A stretch of DNA of 64,000 nt from Ostreococcus lucimarinus CCE9901 (GCF_000092065.1 NC_009357.1:62001-126000); one strand, 5' to 3'; positions 28,101 through 38,189 are shown, numbered from the stretch's first letter. Notes: a model not told the origin generated them from the letters alone. A program made the numbers and translations.

Positions 28101-28637
28101 TCAGTCGAGAACGATGGGCGCGTCGTCGTCCGCCTCCGCGTCCAACACCACCACCGCATCGTCCCCCCCAGGCGCCGCCAACAACCGACTCTCATCACGC
28201 GCCGTCCCTCCCAATCGCCGTCCGCCGCCGCGCAGACCGACCTCGGCGAGTCGCGCGCGTCTCGCCGCCGCGTCTCGCGCGTTCGTCCGCGGCGACCGCG
28301 CGCGTCTCGCGCCGCCGTCCCCGCCCACGCACCGTCCGCACACCACGAAATCGCTCGCCATCATCACCGCCGCCTCGCGCTCGAGCGTTCGCAGCAGCGC
28401 GTAGAACGTCGCGTCGTGCGGTCCGATCTCCACGTGCGTCAGCTCGTGCAGCATCACCGCGAACACTTGCTCCTCGTCGATCCATCGATACGCCGCCTCG
28501 CCGCGCCCTCGTCGCTGTCGCACCAGCACCCGCACGCGCCTGCCTCGGTCGAGATTGTCCCCCCAGAGCGCGATCTCGCCCGGCGGCGCCGGCGGGAGCT
28601 CGGTGAGCTCGCCGACGCGCCATCCGCGACGCTTCAT
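28101..28637 (-). CDS. WLM-domain metalloprotease (Wss1-like)
   Basis: 178 residues from the ATG at 28637. The catalytic motif HELTHVEIGPHD (HExxH-type with a third His) and the upstream GWRVGELTELPP are the WLM hallmarks. Wss1-type proteases cut DNA-protein crosslinks in the nucleus. Two C-terminal acidic/hydrophobic patches (DDAVVVLD, DDAPIVLD) look like SUMO-interacting motifs, as expected for Wss1. The frame stays open upstream and reads a WLM-like helix (VERARALATLHRVARRAHG), so the true N-terminus probably begins further right, by an exon or a start I could not place. Confidence 0.72.
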   Translation of the reverse strand: MKRRGWRVGELTELPPAPPGEIALWGDNLDRGRRVRVLVRQRRGRGEAAYRWIDEEQVFAVMLHELTHVEIGPHDATFYALLRTLEREAAVMMASDFVVCGRCVGGDGGARRARSPRTNARDAAARRARLAEVGLRGGGRRLGGTARDESRLLAAPGGDDAVVVLDAEADDDAPIVLD

Positions 28638-28800
28638 GAGACCGTGCGCGCGCCTCGCGACGCGATGGAGCGTCGCGAGCGCTCGCGCGCGCTCGACGGC
28701 ATCGCCCGCGGCGTGCGCGACGACGCCGTCGAACGCGTCGACCGGGTACGGGCGGTCCAGCGCGCGCGTCGTCGTCCGCGCGACGGCAGCGCGCGACGCG

Positions 28801-29595
28801 ATGTCGAGCGCGCGCGTCGTCGTCGCGGCGCGACGCGGCGTCGCGTCGCGCCGCGGCGCGCGGACGACGACGCGCGGGGCGACGCCGAACGACGCGCGGT
28901 CGGACGAGCTCGTGCGCGCGTCGGCGCGCGCGGCGGCGGACGCGAAGGCGGCGGTGACGCGGCGAAACGTCAGGGCGACGGTCGAGGCGCGGAAGCGCGC
29001 GGACGAGGACCGCGAGGCGGCGGCGCGCGAAGAAGCGGCGGCGGAGAAGCGGGCGCGCGCGGAGGCGCGCGCGGCGGCGATCGGGGGACGACGGCCGTTT
29101 CATCGAAAGGCGGGACCGATCGCGGCGGCGGGCGCGGCGTGCTTGGCGGCGACGGCGGGGTGCTTCGAGGCGACGGTGCACGCGGGGGATTGGATAAACG
29201 CGCTGGCGGTGCCGGGAGACGCGCTGGTGGGGGCGAGCGGGGCGCCGGCGAAGAGCGGGCTGTTGACGCTGACGATCGGGGTGGGATTGACGGTGACGTC
29301 GACGCTCGCGTTTTCGACGGCGATTTTGTTCGCGTTGGCGTTTCAGGAGGGGAAGGGCGTGATAAAGAACGAACCGATCGTTTATTACCGATGCGACGGC
29401 GCCGATCCGACGTGTTGCGTGAACGGGCCGCACAACAAGGGGTATCACGAGCGGTTCGTGTACATGAATCACGGGCGCGGGTTCGAGACGCGACGGGCGG
29501 GGTGCATGCAAAGACATCTTCGCGTGTCGCGCGGGTGCTCGGCGCTCAAACCGTTGATCGTGTACCCGAAAGACGAGGACTGGGGATTCTGGTAA
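28801..29595 (+). CDS. Unknown protein with transit-like N-terminus and two membrane helices
   Basis: 264 residues. The N-terminus is Arg/Ala/Thr-rich, then there is a short charged helix (RKRADEDREAAAREEAAAEKRARAE, broken by Ala). Two hydrophobic segments follow (AAAGAACLAATAGCF and TLTIGVGLTVTSTLAFSTAILFALAF). The C-terminal 80 residues are Cys-containing (YYRCDGADPTCCVNGPHNKGYHERF ... GCMQRHL) and end in DEDWGFW. No family recognised. It is divergent from the WLM protease gene. Confidence 0.6.
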   Translation: MSSARVVVAARRGVASRRGARTTTRGATPNDARSDELVRASARAAADAKAAVTRRNVRATVEARKRADEDREAAAREEAAAEKRARAEARAAAIGGRRPFHRKAGPIAAAGAACLAATAGCFEATVHAGDWINALAVPGDALVGASGAPAKSGLLTLTIGVGLTVTSTLAFSTAILFALAFQEGKGVIKNEPIVYYRCDGADPTCCVNGPHNKGYHERFVYMNHGRGFETRRAGCMQRHLRVSRGCSALKPLIVYPKDEDWGFW

Positions 29596-29660
29596 ATCTA
29601 CCGTCGCCACTAGATTTTAGCGTAATTTGTACAAACAACAGCGTCGGCGGGCGACTTTCT

Positions 29661-30887
29661 CTAAGACGACGCGCGCACGAAGAACGTTTGCGCGTCGAGC
29701 GCCGCGAGCGCGGGCGCGTCGCCGCCGTCTTCCCGCAACACGACTTCCCCGGCGCGCGTGGTGAGCTCGAACGTGGGCATCGACAACACCGCGTCGTCTA
29801 AACTGCGCGCGTAATCGAACACGTCGCGAATCGTAGACGCGTTCGCGTCGAACTTGCGCGTCTTCACCGCGCCGTTCGGCAAACTAAATCGAAGCGCCAC
29901 TACGCCCGGCGTTCCGCGCGCGGCGCTCGGCTCGGGCGCTATGGACGCGCGCAACGTCGCTTTACGAGTCTCGAACGCCTCTTGTTCGGCTAATTTAGCT
30001 CGCTCGCGCTCGGCGAGCGCCTCTTTCGCCTTTAAGAATTCCTCCTTGCGCCGGCGCTCGCGAGCGGCGATCTCATCCATCACGCGCTCGTACTCCTCGC
30101 TCGGTTCGAGCTCGACCTCTACGTCGGTCTCGAGTAAAGACACCGCGCCGAAACCGTCGTCCGGTTCCACCGCCGTCACCTTGAGCTCGTACGTCTTGCT
30201 CGGATCCGTCGTCGACGCGACGACGACTTCGTCGCCCACCGTCGCCGCGCTTCGCCCCATCATCACGCGCTCCAGCACCTCGCGCACGTCCTGATCCACG
30301 AAATCCCGCGCGAAATCATTCATACGAGGTTTCAGCGTCATCTTCGTCCCAAGCGGTAGCGCCGCGTACGTCACTCGCACCAGTCTCGCGTCGGCGTCCG
30401 CGCCGTCCTCGCGCGCCGCGTCCCCCGTCAACCCGAGCGTCCGCATCACCGGCTCCGGCAGCCCGATCGTCCCCGAATCCACGCTCCCGTAATCCAACAC
30501 CCCAACGTGCGTCTTCCTCTCTCCTCTCGACACGCAAAAGTGCGCGCGTCCGCTTCGATTCGCCCCCACGCTCGCCGCCGCGCTCGCCGGCAGTTGCGCC
30601 TTGTCCTCGCCCCGCGCGCGAATCCCCCGCCTCCTCGCCGCATCGCTCGATTGCGCGAACAAGCGCGCGTCGTACGACACGCCTTCGTTTTGCACCATCA
30701 TCGCCTCCTCGGCGCGCCGCTGTTCGCGCTCTCGCGCTCTCGCGCGCATTTTTTCATCGTCGAGCTGTTTTCGTAACGCTTCTTTCCGCGCGTTTTCCGC
30801 GCGCTCGACCGCGATCTTGTCCCGCAGCCTTCCCTGTTCGCGCGCGTTCTCCCGTTCGAGCTTCTTCGCCGCGTCGCGGAGGAACAT
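29661..30887 (-). CDS. UFD1-like / UBX-domain protein (CDC48 cofactor)
   Basis: 408 residues. An N-terminal charged coiled coil (1-65) is followed by a UFD1-type double-psi region (about 110-245: GTIGLPEPVMRTLG, LPLGTKMTLKPRMNDF, ATVGDEVVV). A second charged helix (265-310) leads to a C-terminal UBX domain (about 328-408: VALRFSLPNGAVKTRKFDANASTI). The UBX loop lacks the usual FPR tripeptide (it reads TTRAGEV). Both domain types bind CDC48/p97, so the protein probably links ubiquitinated clients to this ATPase. The start at 30887 gives MFLRDAAKKLERE. Confidence 0.8.
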   Translation of the reverse strand: MFLRDAAKKLERENAREQGRLRDKIAVERAENARKEALRKQLDDEKMRARAREREQRRAEEAMMVQNEGVSYDARLFAQSSDAARRRGIRARGEDKAQLPASAAASVGANRSGRAHFCVSRGERKTHVGVLDYGSVDSGTIGLPEPVMRTLGLTGDAAREDGADADARLVRVTYAALPLGTKMTLKPRMNDFARDFVDQDVREVLERVMMGRSAATVGDEVVVASTTDPSKTYELKVTAVEPDDGFGAVSLLETDVEVELEPSEEYERVMDEIAARERRRKEEFLKAKEALAERERAKLAEQEAFETRKATLRASIAPEPSAARGTPGVVALRFSLPNGAVKTRKFDANASTIRDVFDYARSLDDAVLSMPTFELTTRAGEVVLREDGGDAPALAALDAQTFFVRASS

Positions 30888-31026
30888 GGCGCGCGTCGCG
30901 CGTCGCCGCCTCGTCGTTCGCGCGCGTCGCTTTTTGACGCGATTCCGGAATCCGCACTCCGCGCCGCGCGTGCGTCCGCGCGCCCGTCGCGCGTCGCCTC
31001 GAAGCGCGTCGACGACGTCGATCGCG

Positions 31027-31809
31027 ATGTCCGCGAAGCGCGCGCTCGGCGCGTTGGCGACTCTGGCGACGCACGAGGCGCGCGCGGGGTCGATGAAGTT
31101 GATGACGATGTCGGGACATCGATGCGGCGCGACCGCGGCGACGACGGCGCGCGCGACGGTCGCCGGACCGACGCGCGCGCGTCTCGCGCGCGATGCGATG
31201 TCGCGCGATCGCGCGTACGCGACGCGACGAGGGACGAAGTCGAGCTCGAGCGCGGATGAGGCGGCGAGCGGGACGCGCGGCGACCTGGCGTCGACGCCGG
31301 AGAGCGGACGGTACGACGAAATCACCGATAAGTGGATCCCGGAGAAGCCGGTGAGCGTGGTCGAGGGCGCGTCGTACGGCGCGGTGGGGCTGATCGGGCT
31401 CGGGATCGCGGCGGGAGCGGTGTGGTACGGGGCGTCGGAGTTGTTGGTGACGCCGCGAGAGCAAAAGGTGTTCAACGCGGCTATGGATAAATTACACGAT
31501 GACGTGCGCGTCACCGTCGCGCTTGGATCGCCGATGACGGGATATGGGAGCGAAAGCCGCAGTCGGAGCGCGAGACACAGGATCGCGCACAGAGTGGTGA
31601 TCGATGAGAGAGGACGCGAGCGGTTGCGCGTGCAGTTTCACGCGCGCGGCGCGAGAGGAAGCGCCGTGGTGCACGCTGAGGCGGGCTTAGACGAGTCGAC
31701 GGGGAAGTGGGAGTTTCAATACATCATCGTGGACGTGCAAGGCGCGAACCCGACGCGGATTCACGTCGTTTCGCCGCAAGCGCAGCCACGGCGTCTGGTC
31801 GCGTTGTAG
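31027..31809 (+). CDS. TIM21: Mitochondrial import subunit TIM21
   Basis: 260 residues. A basic presequence (MSAKRALGALATLATHEARAG) is followed by one membrane helix (YGAVGLIGLGIAAGAVWYGASEL) and the intermembrane-space domain with VTVALGSPMTGYG, RHRIAHRVV and EFQYIIVDVQG, all TIM21 features. TIM21 links the TIM23 channel to TOM and respiratory complexes. The frame is open to 30886, where an ATG overlaps the start codon of the UFD1/UBX gene; 31027 is preferred for its presequence. Confidence 0.82.
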   Translation: MSAKRALGALATLATHEARAGSMKLMTMSGHRCGATAATTARATVAGPTRARLARDAMSRDRAYATRRGTKSSSSADEAASGTRGDLASTPESGRYDEITDKWIPEKPVSVVEGASYGAVGLIGLGIAAGAVWYGASELLVTPREQKVFNAAMDKLHDDVRVTVALGSPMTGYGSESRSRSARHRIAHRVVIDERGRERLRVQFHARGARGSAVVHAEAGLDESTGKWEFQYIIVDVQGANPTRIHVVSPQAQPRRLVAL

Positions 31810-31866
31810 AAAGAATCGCTTCGATAAATTTACAATCATGAATATCATCAACACACGCGCGCGCGC

Positions 31867-33156
31867 CTACGTCGTCGAGCGCTCGCTCGACTGCCGTATC
31901 TTTTCTTCTCGTTCTAATTTTTCGCGCTTCCCCAGCCACACGGTGTACGGTATGGTGGCGCAAAGCATCGCGCACGCCAACAAATTTGCCCCCGTCGCGT
32001 CGTTCGAGTCCACCGCCCAGGCGAGCATAGGGTACTGCAACAAGCTCCACACCGCGGATATCAAAAGTCCAAGACCGCAGAGCGTACCGTAGTGCTCGAA
32101 TCCGAAGCGTCGACCGATGTTGCTAAAGTACATCGCGAACACAAACAGTCGGCCCAACGAATAGAGCGTCATGCCGAGAACGTGCACTCCCATACCCGCG
32201 CTCTTCGGCAGCGTCAGCAGCGCGAACGAGATCGCAGTGGAGATCGTCGCGAACGCCTGACACGCCCCACAACCGATCACATCCGCCACGCGACCGCCGT
32301 AGGCGGCGAATATCGCCACCGAACCGTACGCGGCGGAGAAGATGCTCGAGTATTCGCCCGCGGCGTCGCCCTTGAGTTCGAGTTGGTACCCTATGGCGGA
32401 TATGTAAAACTGTAGCGGACACACGACGACGGTGAACCACCCGACGAGTCCGATGTACTCTACCGATCGCATTTGCTCGCTTCGACTGAACCCATTCGCT
32501 AAACCTTCCGACCGCGCGTGTAAATCTCGCCGCGACTCCGCGCCGTCGCCGCCGTCGCCGCCGTCGCCGCCGCCGCCGTCGAAATCCACGTTCGCCGTCT
32601 CGTGAAAGTCCTGTCCCTTGGGCAACATCACTAAACACGCCGCGAACAACACCGCCGCGCACGCCGCGAACGCGTAAAACCCAACTTCTCGATCGTCGCC
32701 CGCCGTCAACGCCAAAAATACCACGCCGCTCACCTGAAACGCTCCGCTCAGCGACGACATCACCGTGCTCGCGCTTTCCGGAAACAACGCCGCCACCGGC
32801 TGCACGCACAACTGCACTCCGCTCCCTAACCCCAATCCAAACATCCCCAGCGTCAGCGCCGCGTCGTTCGTCGCCTCGCTCGCGCCGAGCGCCAGCGCGC
32901 CGCCGACGACGAACGCCAGGCACGCGCAGCACGTGAACCGCGTCCCCACGCGGTCCCGCGACACGCCCGCGACGAACCGACCGCCCTGAACGCTCCACGA
33001 CCCCGCGGTGAAGTGTCGCGCGAGGCGTTTCTCGCTCAGCTCGCCGCGCTCGCGCAGTAAAAGCGCGCGCAGCGGCGGCCATCCGTACACGGTACCCGCG
33101 ACGAGCGAGGACGCGACGAACGCGAGCGCGAACAGCGCGATTCGCGGGTACTTCAT
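31867..33156 (-). CDS. MFS transporter (SLC43/FMP42-like)
   Basis: 429 residues with about 12 membrane helices. It starts MKYPRIALFALAFVASSLVAG followed by YGWPPLRALLLRERGEL, the form seen in SLC43/FMP42 carriers. The loop after helix 2 has the A-like motif (RFVAGVSRDRVGTRF). The central cytoplasmic loop carries a Gly/Asp repeat (GGGGDGGDGGDG). Substrate unknown; SLC43 members carry amino acids. The tail is charged. Start chosen at the ATG giving the hydrophobic N-terminus. Confidence 0.82.
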   Translation of the reverse strand: MKYPRIALFALAFVASSLVAGTVYGWPPLRALLLRERGELSEKRLARHFTAGSWSVQGGRFVAGVSRDRVGTRFTCCACLAFVVGGALALGASEATNDAALTLGMFGLGLGSGVQLCVQPVAALFPESASTVMSSLSGAFQVSGVVFLALTAGDDREVGFYAFAACAAVLFAACLVMLPKGQDFHETANVDFDGGGGDGGDGGDGAESRRDLHARSEGLANGFSRSEQMRSVEYIGLVGWFTVVVCPLQFYISAIGYQLELKGDAAGEYSSIFSAAYGSVAIFAAYGGRVADVIGCGACQAFATISTAISFALLTLPKSAGMGVHVLGMTLYSLGRLFVFAMYFSNIGRRFGFEHYGTLCGLGLLISAVWSLLQYPMLAWAVDSNDATGANLLACAMLCATIPYTVWLGKREKLEREEKIRQSSERSTT

Positions 33157-33444
33157 CGTCGCCCTCGGTTCGCGCGCGCGCGCGCGCGTCGGGCGCGCGC
33201 GCGCGGGTGTGCGGCGATTCGTATTCGCGCCGCCGCCGCCGCCACGCGACGCGACACAATCGCGCGCGGTTCTCGACGTCACGCGCGCGCGCGCGCACGA
33301 CGACGCGACCGAGGCTCGAAAGCGCGCGCGCGCGAACGCTCGTCCGTCGCGCGTCGTCGACGCGACGTCGCCGACGCGCGACGCGCGCGAAGACGCCGAC
33401 GCGGCGACGCTCTCGACGCCGACGCCCGACGACGACGCGCCACC

Positions 33445-35238
33445 ATGCCGAAGAAGAGCACGAAGTCGAAGTCGAAGCGCACGACGCTGAAACAAAAGTA
33501 CAAGGTGATTCGCAAGGTGAAGGAGCATCACAAGAAGAAGCGGAAGGAGGAGAACCGGTTGAAGCGATTGGGCATCAAGAAGAAGGGGCCGAAGGATCCG
33601 GGGGTGCCGAACGCGTGGCCGCACAAGGATGAGTTGATGAGGGAGATTGATCACGAACACGAGAAAATTGAGACGAAGAAGGAGGAACTGATGGAGGCGA
33701 AACGGGCGCGACGGACGGAGAATAAGAGAATCGCGAAGGAGATGATGGAGTCGGGGGCGCCGGCGCCGACGCTGGAGGAACTGCGAGCGATCGCGGATCG
33801 AAAAGAAACGAATTATGAAGAGAAGAAGAAGGCGAAGTTGGCGGAAGAGCTCGAGAGGGAGGATGAAGATCAAGATTCGAGTCGACGGGCGTATTATAAG
33901 GAGTTTGTTAAGGTTGTGGAGCTTTCGGATGTCATCATACAGGTTTTGGACGCGCGGGATCCGTTGTCGTGTCGATCGCCAGAGGTCGAGCGGTTCGTGC
34001 GGAGGATGAACCCGGATAAGCGCATGATTTTACTGCTGAATAAGATTGATTTAGTGCCGAAGGAGAATGTGTTGGCGTGGTTGACGTATTTCCGCGAGGA
34101 ACTACCGACGGTGGCGTTCAAGTGCGCGACGTCTGGCGGGAGCGGAAAGTTGGGCGCGAGAAACGCAAACTTTAAATCGTCCGGAAACGCGCTCGGTGGT
34201 GCGGACTCTTTGGGCGCGGAGAGTGTGTTGGAGATGTTGAAGAACTACGCGCGCAACAAGAACATCAAGACGGCGATCACGGTCGGGATCGTCGGGTTCC
34301 CGAACGTCGGTAAATCGAGTCTCATCAACTCGTTGAAGCGAAGTCGAACCGCGGCGGCGGTGGGTAACACGCCGGGGATGACCAAGGTTTTGAAGGAGAT
34401 CAAACTCGACAAGCACGTCAAGTTGATCGACTCTCCCGGTGTTGTCTTTGCGAGCGCGCTCGGTGAGTCCGCGGGCGCCGCCGCGTTGCGCAACTGCATC
34501 AAGGTTGAACGCATTGACGACCCAATCGCTCCGGTGCACGAAATCACTCGTCGATGTCCGGCGCAACAACTCATGCTCATGTACAAAACTGGAAGGTTCG
34601 GCGATGTCGACGACTTTTTACGTCAGGTCGCGCGGTTACAAGGTAAGTTGAAGAAGGGCGGGATCCCGGACCTGAAGGCGGCGGCGCGCGTCGTGCTCAC
34701 GGACTGGAACAACGGACGCATTCCGTACTTCACCTCGCCGCCGAAGCGCGAGGAGAATAAGGAACACGCCGGCGCGGAAATCGTCGGCAATTGGAGCGCA
34801 GAGTTCGACGCCGACAAAGTTTTCGCCGCCGAACAGTCCACCGTTATCGCGGGTTTGCCTGAAAACGAGGACGAGGACGATTTTATGCCCGTGCAGTCGC
34901 TCGGCAACGGCCTCATCGAGGCGCACGACTTGAGCGAAGACGAAGCCGACATGGACGAGGACGAAGCCGACGACATGGAGAATGACGCTCCGGTGCAAGT
35001 CATCCGCGCGCGAGATGATTCCGAGGCTGGTCGCACTCAGCGCGCGCTCGAACACGCGCGCGCTAAAACAGCCGCGAAGGCGTCTTCGGCCCGACAAAAA
35101 GTCCTCTACGGGAACGAGGGACAATACAATCCAAGCGACGCGCGCGCGGCGAAGAAACGCGCGCGGCGCCAAGCCAAAGCCGTCGCCGACGCCGCAGAGG
35201 ACGACAGCGGCTCAGACTTTGACTGGGAGGGGGAGTAG
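33445..35238 (+). CDS. NSN1: Nucleostemin-like circularly permuted GTPase
   Basis: 597 residues. The basic N-terminus (MPKKSTKSKSKRTTLKQKYK) is the nucleolar targeting region of nucleostemin/GNL3L/Grn1. The GTPase motifs occur in permuted order: G4 NKID (199-202), then G1 GFPNVGKSS (284-292), then G3 DSPG (329-332). These proteins act in 60S ribosome assembly and export in the nucleolus. The C-terminal tail is acidic and then basic (KKRARRQAK) and ends DSGSDFDWEGE. Confidence 0.93.
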   Translation: MPKKSTKSKSKRTTLKQKYKVIRKVKEHHKKKRKEENRLKRLGIKKKGPKDPGVPNAWPHKDELMREIDHEHEKIETKKEELMEAKRARRTENKRIAKEMMESGAPAPTLEELRAIADRKETNYEEKKKAKLAEELEREDEDQDSSRRAYYKEFVKVVELSDVIIQVLDARDPLSCRSPEVERFVRRMNPDKRMILLLNKIDLVPKENVLAWLTYFREELPTVAFKCATSGGSGKLGARNANFKSSGNALGGADSLGAESVLEMLKNYARNKNIKTAITVGIVGFPNVGKSSLINSLKRSRTAAAVGNTPGMTKVLKEIKLDKHVKLIDSPGVVFASALGESAGAAALRNCIKVERIDDPIAPVHEITRRCPAQQLMLMYKTGRFGDVDDFLRQVARLQGKLKKGGIPDLKAAARVVLTDWNNGRIPYFTSPPKREENKEHAGAEIVGNWSAEFDADKVFAAEQSTVIAGLPENEDEDDFMPVQSLGNGLIEAHDLSEDEADMDEDEADDMENDAPVQVIRARDDSEAGRTQRALEHARAKTAAKASSARQKVLYGNEGQYNPSDARAAKKRARRQAKAVADAAEDDSGSDFDWEGE

Positions 35239-35273
35239 ACGTTGTCATGATCATTTTTAGCGGCTAATTGATC

Positions 35274-36899
35274 CTACAATACACTCGATGACGGCGCGAA
35301 TTCGCCGGCGCTCGCTCGCAAACTAGACGCCCGCGCCATGGCGAGCTCGGGCGTGCGAATCGGCGACAGACCCTTCGCCTTAATCTTCGACGGCTTGAGC
35401 GACGATTCGTACTGCACGTCGTTCGTCTGCGGCGTGACTGACTCGACGTCTTCTTCGCTCTCGTTCCCTGGCAACAACGGCTCGTAGTGCGCCGCCTCTT
35501 CGTCGTCGTCAGAATCACTCTCACTCTCGTTCTCGCCGTTGTCATCGCGAGGCGACATCTCTTGTCGAGGCAACCACACGTGCACGCGTCCAGCGAGCCA
35601 CGCCACGCGCCACGCGTTCAGCGCCAACTTCGCCGTCCAAATGCCCTTCAGACTTACCAGCGGGCGATTCGCGAGATACAGCGTCGGCAAGAAAACCAAA
35701 CCAACCCCGGTGGCCATGACTTCGCGAACGAACGAGAAACTGTGCGTGGCGTAGATGAATCCATCATACACGAAAACCGCCGCGTTGATCGGCTGCGCGA
35801 GCACGAGCACTCGCCACACCCCCGAGCCGAGCAGCGCCTCTTTCGTTTTCGCGTCGCGCGTGAACACGCTCGGAATCGCCGATTCGCCCGCCACGAGCGC
35901 GGCGCTGAAGACGAATCCGGTGACGACGCCCCACGCGACGAGCGTGTGCGACAATCGCACGAGCTCATCCTTTCGACCGGCGCCGAACAAACGCGACCCG
36001 ATCACCGTCGCGCACGTCGCGAATCCGTCGACGACGTACGAGCACACCATCCACAGCGACACGACGATGTGGTGCGCCGCCAATCCGCTCGGCTCCAAGT
36101 TCCTCGCGGCGACGACCACCGCGACGAAGAACGAGCTCTGCAACAAAATCGACCGCGCCACCATGCTCGCGCCGTTCGCCAAAAATCCAAACGTCTCCGC
36201 CGCGCCCAACCGTCTCGCCGACGTCGCTCGCGGCGCGAGCGGCTCGTCCCAACCTCGCGGCGTCGTCGTCGACACCAACCACCACCCCAATCCCGCCTGC
36301 GCGACGCTCACCGCGAACGTTCCGACGCCGATCCACCGCATCTTCGCCGCGTCTCCCCTCCCCAGCCCCAGCGCCGCGAGCGTCGCCGCCGCGTCCGCCG
36401 CCGCCTTTCCCGCCGACCACCGCGTCGCCGTCTCCACCCTGCCGATCCCGCACACCGTCCCCATCGCGCTCTCGAACGCCATCGCGAACGGCGTCGCGCC
36501 CAGGACCCACGGGAACATCTCGTTCGCCAGCGCCGCGACTTCCGGCGTCAACCGAAACGCGCCTCGCGCGCTCGGCGTCAGCGTCGCCGCGCACGCGATC
36601 GCGCTCGCCGTCCCGCTCACCAGCGCCAGCGCCATCGCCAGCGCCGCGCACATCCGCGCGCGCTCGCGATCGTTCGCGCCCGCGCGCGCGCCGACCTCGG
36701 CCGCGACGCCGTCGGCGAGAAAGTTGAGCGCGCCCGCGCTCAGCCGCGCCACCGCGCGCGCGACGCCGAACGCCGCCTGCGCGTCGCTCGACGCGCGCGC
36801 GCCCACGAGCGCGAGCTGGAGCGCCTGCGACAGCGGCGCGGCGACGCATCGCGCCGCGCCGGCGAGCGAGACGCGCGCGAGGACGCCGCGGCGCGGCAT
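35274..36899 (-). CDS. MATE-family efflux transporter
   Basis: 541 residues with 12 predicted helices. It shows MATE-like features such as GVARAVARLSAGALNFLADG, FPWVLGATPFAMAFESAMG, GLAAHHIVVSLWMVCSYVVDGFATCATV and GRLFGAGR-type loops (SRLFGAGRKDEL). It resembles the EDS5/plastid MATE branch in the central helices. The C-terminal 110 residues are an acidic Ser-rich tail (NESESDSDDDEE), longer than usual. Substrate unknown. Only 36 bp separate its start from the next gene's start. Confidence 0.87.
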   Translation of the reverse strand: MPRRGVLARVSLAGAARCVAAPLSQALQLALVGARASSDAQAAFGVARAVARLSAGALNFLADGVAAEVGARAGANDRERARMCAALAMALALVSGTASAIACAATLTPSARGAFRLTPEVAALANEMFPWVLGATPFAMAFESAMGTVCGIGRVETATRWSAGKAAADAAATLAALGLGRGDAAKMRWIGVGTFAVSVAQAGLGWWLVSTTTPRGWDEPLAPRATSARRLGAAETFGFLANGASMVARSILLQSSFFVAVVVAARNLEPSGLAAHHIVVSLWMVCSYVVDGFATCATVIGSRLFGAGRKDELVRLSHTLVAWGVVTGFVFSAALVAGESAIPSVFTRDAKTKEALLGSGVWRVLVLAQPINAAVFVYDGFIYATHSFSFVREVMATGVGLVFLPTLYLANRPLVSLKGIWTAKLALNAWRVAWLAGRVHVWLPRQEMSPRDDNGENESESDSDDDEEAAHYEPLLPGNESEEDVESVTPQTNDVQYESSLKPSKIKAKGLSPIRTPELAMARASSLRASAGEFAPSSSVL

Positions 36900-36935
36900 C
36901 GCGCGTCGGCGTCTGACCGTCACACCGCGACGCGG

Positions 36936-38189
36936 ATGACGGCGCGCGCGCGACGCGACGCGCGCGACGACGACGGCGACGCGCGCGACGACGCGCGCCG
37001 GACGCGTTCGAGCGACGACGCGCGCCGGATGCGCGTCGCGAGGCGAAGACTGGACGAAGGCGCGCCCGCGGCTCGAACGACGGCGGCGCGCGTCGACGCC
37101 GCGCGGCGCGCGATCGGACGCGCGATCGCGCGCGCGCTCGATCAATTGGGCGCGTTCGAGCGCGGCGCGACGAAGCTCGTCGGGTTCGGCGCGGGATGGC
37201 TCGCGGTGCGCGCGCCGGCGGCGGCGTGCGGGTGCGCGGCGGGCGCGTACGGCGGCGGTTTGGCGGCGTGCGGCGCGTGCGCGCTGGGCGCGGCTTGGGT
37301 CGCGGCGCGAGGACCGATCAGGGCGGTGAAAGATTTGGTGATCGGGATGGCGCTGAGCGTGTTGCCGGCGGCGCTGACGGCGACGAGCGCGCTGAGCGCG
37401 TGGAGACGGGGGGCGACGACGCTGGACGGCGAGCGGACGAACGCGATGAGCGCGGACGCGGCGAGCGCGGACGCGATATCGGTCGTGGGACTGGCGCGCG
37501 CGCACTTTAGGTTTGATTTGATGGGAGAGCATCACGCCGCGCTGCCCGCGGAGGATGAGAAATACATGTACAAGGCTGGGGCGGAGGCGACGGGGACGGT
37601 TTGCGCGGTGCCGGTGACGTACGACGGATGGACGCGCGCGAACGCGGTGCCGCTGTGGTACGTGTGCGATAACGATTGGGCGGGGCACAGGGATTGCACC
37701 CAGGCGTACGAAGGCGATTACGACGCGCGCCGCGGGTGGTACGGGCTGCGTCCTTTGCGCAAGTGCTTGCGAGCGCCGCTCGACGCGCTCGACGCCGGCG
37801 CGACGGAGCTGCATTTTTTGCATTTGGATTTTCAGCAGTCATTCGAGCGCAAACACGCGCTGAGCGAGGGGGCGCTGATGCGTGCGAGCGTGCAGCACCA
37901 AGTCTCCATCGATCTCTCCGCGCCGCGCGTGTACTGGAACCCGATTCAAGAGCCGTGTTGCGCCGCGCTCGCCAAGGAGGACGACGCGCTCCTGACGGCG
38001 GTGACCGTCCTGAGCGTCTTACCGCTCGCGTACCTCGTCTATCGCGACATCTTGGAGGCGTGGAAAAAGAGGATCAACGTGGAGAGCACGAAGCGGGCGT
38101 TTTACACGCGCGCTGAGCTTTTGGGCGCGTCCCGGTTGAGCGGGGCGTCCCGCCGAGCGCCGCACTCGTCGACTCGTCGGCGGTCATGA
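36936..38189 (+). CDS. Unknown membrane protein upstream of DET2
   Basis: 417 residues. A basic N-terminus is followed by an Ala/Gly/Cys-rich membrane region (AACGCAAGAYGGGLAACGACALGAAWVA is interrupted by polar residues) with further helices (VIGMALSVLPAALTA; LLTAVTVLSVLPLAYLVY). Between them is a lumenal-looking domain of about 190 residues with paired cysteines (GTVCAVPVTYDGW, WYVCDNDWAGHRDC, EPCCAAL). No family recognised; it could be a plant-lineage endomembrane protein. An in-frame ATG at 37029 is an alternative start. Its TGA overlaps the ATG of the reductase gene (ATGA). Confidence 0.62.
   Translation: MTARARRDARDDDGDARDDARRTRSSDDARRMRVARRRLDEGAPAARTTAARVDAARRAIGRAIARALDQLGAFERGATKLVGFGAGWLAVRAPAAACGCAAGAYGGGLAACGACALGAAWVAARGPIRAVKDLVIGMALSVLPAALTATSALSAWRRGATTLDGERTNAMSADAASADAISVVGLARAHFRFDLMGEHHAALPAEDEKYMYKAGAEATGTVCAVPVTYDGWTRANAVPLWYVCDNDWAGHRDCTQAYEGDYDARRGWYGLRPLRKCLRAPLDALDAGATELHFLHLDFQQSFERKHALSEGALMRASVQHQVSIDLSAPRVYWNPIQEPCCAALAKEDDALLTAVTVLSVLPLAYLVYRDILEAWKKRINVESTKRAFYTRAELLGASRLSGASRRAPHSSTRRRS

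Noticed and set aside
35487-36935. Long N-terminal extension of the plus-strand frame that ends at 38189
   Set aside because: It is antisense to the MATE gene and Arg/His-rich. The real protein begins near 36936.
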